DNA from: Ophiothrix spiculata
Lineage: Eukaryota > Echinodermata > Ophiuroidea > Amphilepidida > Ophiotrichidae
Assembly: GCA_000969725.1 (NCBI GenBank)
Contig: JXSR01S073158.1
DNA length: 26,241 nucleotides
Direction: 5' to 3' (one strand)
Position numbers and translations under genes: made by a program
The notes under the pieces: generated by a model
What the model saw: the letters and a program-made list of their open reading frames with translations, nothing else
Database searches by the model: none
What the model was told of the DNA's origin: nothing
Part shown: positions 12,601 to 18,600 of the stretch, in pieces
Position numbering within the stretch: the stretch's first letter is position 1
Layout of the letters: every line of letters starts with the position of its first letter

Positions 12601-15600
12601 CCAAAAGGAGATTCTATTTATATGTTACCAAGGTGACCGGGTGTATGCTGAAAGGTTAGTGGGACCCCATGCTGCATGTGACCCTGGGATGGACCTTTAA
12701 TAAGATCCTTCACCATGTAATAGCCAGATTGCATCTAACTTGATTACAAATACTACATTTTACTATTATGGCTTATCGCCACCCGCTCAATCCTATTGGT
12801 TGGTTGTATGAAAGCAAAACAAGATCCATTTACTGAACTGAAAACTTGCAATGGTGTATCAGGTCAAAATAAAAAGAGCTTTCATCATTTTTTTTGAACT
12901 TTTAGTGTAGAGTACTAGACAAAAAGGGGTTTAAGCTCAACTTGGTACTGCAGCTCTATACTGGCCCAGGTGATAAGGATCTTTATGGCAAGTTTTTTTG
13001 TCTGCTTCTGTGCTGTGCAGTGACCGACATCGCGACAGGCATGGCAGCAAAACTGATGTGCCGTTTCCTGCATGTGGAATGACACTGCAGCACCATCCAG
13101 CATTTAGAATGCTTAATATAGGACCTTACTCTTGAAACTATAGTGACTGGTAATTTCGTCTGCACTGAAACAGTGTGAGGACTTCTCATTATTAGCATCA
13201 TTATCGTTGCTACAGTGCGTCCGCCATTAAGACCGCCACTTAATAAAGGACCTACCTCTTGAAACTTTGGTGACAACAACTTCTCAGTATCATCAGCCTC
13301 TTTCATAGTAATCTCATCTGCACTGGACACAGTGTGAGGGCTCCTCATGATATCAGCCACATCTCTCGGCAGTGGCACTGCAGAAACTGGAAAGAGAAAC
13401 CATACGTAGGTGGCTTGAGCATGAATTATTGACAGGAATGGTATCTATGTACTGGTCTTGTTAAGAATCAGTCATTCCCATAGCGTGCATTTCCATCAAA
13501 GATGATCCCTGTGATAATTTTAACCAACAGATTGCAGAGTTACCGGTTGTTGGTCCATGGTGCGATGATTTTTGACAAAACGTGCGAATGGTATCTTACG
13601 ATTTTCACATTAAAAGTAAAATGCAATGTGCACACTTATGTATTTTCTTCCCGGTAGATTAATCAGTCAATCAAAAGAATTTCACCCACTGGCAGTAGCA
13701 AATTTGCTGTTATTTCAAAGTATGGTACAGATTATGAACATATCTTCTTGTATTGCCATGTAAGAAAAGTGTAAAAATTGTTTGAAAAAACAGTTTTAAT
13801 CCATAAAGAACACTTTTGTCATTTTGGTTCACATTCAATGACACTTTGATGACATTAATTGTTGAAGTGGGAATAGAATCTCAACTTTTATAATGTAACA
13901 ACAGCAACAACAACACACCAACAAAATCAACAATACTAGAATGAATCTTTGATGATTTTAGGTTGTTTATTATAAAAAATGTGTTTTCTGAACAGAAATA
14001 GAGAAAGTAATAAATCTATTCATCTGGACTTACTATTTTTGTTGAGTGGCAACACAGGGTTAGTACACTTTTTCCCTTTTAATTCAAGGACTTTTCCAAG
14101 AAAACTCCAAGAAGTATTCAAAGACTTTTCTCCTTATCAGCGGCAGTTGGCAGAATGTGTCAACAAATAAAATAAATTTGTTTTCGCTCATTTTTAGATA
14201 AAAATAATTGCATGGTAAATTCTTTTGACATATTAATTTTTAACATTTCTGACATTCAAAAATTCCAGGACTTTTTTGGATAAAGACAGTTTTTCAAGGA
14301 CTTTCAAGGCCTGGAAATTGCAAAATAAACTTCAAGTATTTTTTTTTTTTCGTACTAAGCCTGCAACATTTCGTGTTCTATCTCGAACACATCATCTGAC
14401 CATCTGATTGACAATTGGTAGCTGGTCATCGACCCGTGACGGGATTGAATTGTTGAACCTCTAGGGATCTTCTTAATTGCTGACATGTAGGCCTTCGCAA
14501 GGTTGTGTCGTAGGCCCCATCCTCGATTCAAAGAAGGTTGCTCCCTTTTTACATACCTCTCGAGAGCACTTCTTTCACACTATGCCAGTCTCTATAGTTA
14601 ATCTTATCATTACATTATGCATTATTCAAGTTGTAGTGATTTGCAGTAACTGATTTGCATACAAGCATTTTCTTAAGTGGGCACTGGTTGATTTTTACCC
14701 TATGGTTCCCAACTTTTTGCGTCTGGTGGGGCAGAAATATTGAAACCCAGGCAACAATATTTTTCCCTTCTACAGCGCCAGAGTCTTGCCATATGTAATT
14801 GCTTGTNNNNNNNNNNNNNNNNNNNNNNNNNNNNNNNNNNNNNNNNNNNNNNNNNNNNNNNNNNNNNNNNNNNNNNNNNNNNNNNNNNNNNNNNNNNNNN
14901 NNNNNNNNNNNNNNNNNNNNNNNNNNNNNNNNNNNNNNNNNNNNNNNNNNNNNNNNNNNNNNNNNNNNNNNNNNNNNNNNNNNNNNNNNNNNNNNNNNNN
15001 NNNNNNNNNNNNNNNNNNNNNNNNNNNNNNNNNNNNNNNNNNNNNNNNNNNNNNNNNNNNNNNNNNNNNNNNNNNNNNNNNNNNNNNNNNNNNNNNNNNN
15101 NNNNNNNNNNNTTTACGTCCCCTCCGAAGGACGACAATCTCTCATGAAATATTCACCCAACTCTAAATACTTCATGTAAGGGGCGGAGAAGATCGAATAT
15201 CTGACCCAATGCTCCCACCAAGTCAGACAAACATCTTAGCAAAGATTCCGAGATTCCATTCCGGCAAGGCAACCCTCACCGGGAATCGAACCCGGGCCCA
15301 ATGCGTGCGAGACGAGATTGCTAACCACTACACTACGCCGCCCCTATGCATATTCATCAGAAGATAATCAAGAAATGTCTTCTTGTATTAATAAATTCTT
15401 GATTTCCAAATCAAATTGGGATATAATTTCGGAAATGGCTCTTGGTCCTGAATGAAAACGACTTCCTGAAATCTTAAAGACCAGGAGCTGCTTTTTTCAG
15501 ATTTCTGGCTCCTGGTCCATGTTTGCATACATACATACCGTCATCAAATTTGAGTTTCTTTGTGGGTGTTGAATGCGGACTTGAGCTAGAAGATGGTTGA

Positions 15601-18600
15601 CTAAGTCGAGAAGGACCCATGGAGAACATGTCCTGAAATATCAAAGTACAATGCAAAACATAGACAAGGAATGTTACAAACAGTGTTGGCAACAAGGTTT
15701 TTGAGCTTGTGCCAATTCAATCAATTATGACAAAGTTGAAGAGGCGCTTGCACCACCAAGAGTCTGAAAATTAATTGAATAAGCATTTTTCTCACACATT
15801 TTCAAAAACCTGTTTTGTCAATATGCAATATATTCCAAACTCCTGTGCTAACTGTACGTACACCATATGGCCTTAGTAGGAACACTGGTCTCAAATGTGG
15901 CTGTTCATCTCGGACCAACTGTAAAAGCAGCATCTTCCCTTTTTTAAATATTTGCAAATACCATGTTGTAAATAAAGTGGTGCCTCATTTAAGTTCAACA
16001 GGCTTCAGAAGTCTGTCAAAGGTTGCCTGGGAGTAAAAGGTAGAACTGAGATAAATGTGTTCAACGATTAGCAAGCCCTATATTTCCTGTTGATTGTCCT
16101 CAGAACATACAGATATATTTATGATTTTCTGGCCCTATACATTCACAGAAATTTAAGAAATAATAAAATAAAGTAAATAAATAGATAAATAGATAAAAAT
16201 AAATCCTTTGGAAGTACAATAACTCAGCCCCAAGTGCAACAAGATAGTGATGAGTGCTGATTCCCTTTCTTAATGCCTTTACTCACAATGGCTGGCAGGA
16301 GAAATGGTTCCAATGCCTGCTCCTGAAGCCTGAGAATCCCAAAATCTGAGTCATACTGCTCCAGGCTTGGCTCTCTTAAAGTGCACGCATCAACAGGTCT
16401 GAAAGATAAGATATAGTCATAAGAACCAAGTTAAACAGGAGTAGAAACTTGATAACTTCATAATGAGCTATATTGACCAAAACACGTTTTGAGTGAACTT
16501 GAATTTAAAGAAGTCCCTTTTCATTCAAGTAACCCCCTAAATGAGAAACCACCACAAATGAGAATCCAACCAGGGATTGAACAGCTTTCATAAAGCACCA
16601 CCAAGTGAGCTGTGTCATTTACTACTGCCCTTATTGTGCTTCATCACACTTTGTCACCTCCTTTGTGTTTCTTTATATCCAAGAGAGACCTAGAAGAGTT
16701 ACACTCTTTTCATTCTGTCCCCATATTTTTTCCCAACCTTTTACCAATTTTTAAAATCTCAGTCTGGCACTCTTTAAAAGGTGGTGTACTGCCAAGTATG
16801 CCAAATGTTGACAAGAACTGCGTTCAAGTTAGCAGTAACATTTGTGAAAAAGCTTGCCATGTAGAGGCATGATATTTTTGTAGTTTTCAAGATACATTGT
16901 TTTTGCAATGATTTCCCTCTTAGCAGTGACACAGTTATATATTATAGATTGGTGCATGATAACTACCTTCCTCAACCCTACTTTTGCACTTATTTTTGTA
17001 AGGACTTAACCAGAAACCCAATGCCACGTGAAAATTTCGCCACAATCTAGAAATTTCTGCGATTTGACTTGCACTAAATCAGGTCTAACCTTCAGTCACA
17101 CGGAGTGATAACCAGCTTACCCTCAAAAAAGAATTTGTTTACCTGTCTCCACCCCTCGGTAGATCAATGTCGGCTGCAGGCACCCCTTGGAAAACTCTAG
17201 CCGTAAGCTTGGCTGAACTGAATCGCTTGTGAAGATCACGTACTTCAACTGGAACATAAATCAATTTTAAGAGACAGAAATTTAAATTTATGGCCTTTTT
17301 TTTTCTGCTTGTGGAAGGGTCGGGTCATTCAATTTGTCCATTGGGTGGTGACAAACAAAATTTTTTTACAACAAGGTGTATCTTCCACTTGCTCAATTTC
17401 TATTGCCAAAATTATCAAAAAAAAAAATGTTTGATAAATAGTTTTACGATTGCATTTTTTCATTAAATGTATTTTTGGCCCCCCCCCCCCCCCCACACAC
17501 ACACGCAAAGAAAAAATATTTTTACAATTTTTTTTGGACAAATATAGAAATTTGTGGGTTAACTGCCCATAAAACAGTTGGTAGGTGGGTGTGTGTTTTG
17601 TCACCTTCTTAAACATCAGGGCGTCATTATATACTGTTTTTCACAACAAAATATTCAATATTGTTTGTTGCAATCGGTTCAAGAACCGTAAGAAATGTTA
17701 GACATGTAAATCTGATATTCAGCTGTAAAATACATACCAACAAGATATTCATATTGCTTTTGGTACACTCTTGTCACGCCGACCATCAGTTGTGAACTGA
17801 GATAGAGTGATAGACGAGGACCCTTGCCAGCGTGGCCACCGGCTTGCCTGGTTAGGTACATCAAGATATCCTCACTGAAAAAAGGAAAAGTACAGACATG
17901 ACAAATAAACTGAATTTAACCACACTCTAACTAAGATTGAGTGATAAACGAGGACCTTACGTGCCAATGTGACAACCAGGGCCCAATTTAATAAAACCAT
18001 TCTAAGCCTAGTATGTTTCTAACTACTTTTCTATTGCTAATTCCTTGCTAAGCCTTTTTCATAAAATCATTCTGATATAGCAACATTCCTAGTTGCTTGC
18101 TAAATTTAAAATAGCACTTGGGAATTCTAAATCCTTACTAAGGAATCCTTAGAACCGTTCCAAGTTACTTTAATCCGGACACATCAATTTTATTAGACCC
18201 TAAGTGCTATTTTTTGAGTCAAAAAGTATGCGCTACACAGATCCTTTTAAAATTCCATTTTAGGGTCACTATTTTTGGGGGGTGGGGGATAGGGGATTCA
18301 CGTTTAAATTTTCTTCATTTTTTTCTCTAGACGTAAAAATCAAAATGAAATAAAAATAATCTCTTGAAAACCTAAAAACCCACCCCAAAATGCAGTAAAA
18401 AGTGAATTTTTAAACCTATGTGCGCATGAACCTTTTTTCTTGGCCTTACTTGGAATGATGCTATGTTCTAGTACCTTACTAACTCAGAAGGATTTTATGA
18501 AATTTGGCCCCAGTGAGCCGATAAATGCACCTCAAGATCCCCACTGATAAAAGGAAAGTTGTACTATGCTTTGATCAACACCAAATAGGCGGGCCTCTTC

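Noticed and set aside
12915-13103. Extra REC8 exon with Cys/His-rich reading (FCCHACRDVGHC)
   Set aside because: Looks like a zinc-binding piece, but it has no matching splice phases between exons 7 and 8, whose phases already join, and no codon bias.
14700-15179. Four long open frames across the gap
   Set aside because: They are open only because N runs have no stop codons.
15270-15344. Functional tRNA gene
   Set aside because: A and B boxes are good, but the acceptor stem does not pair and the sequence continues into a SINE body.
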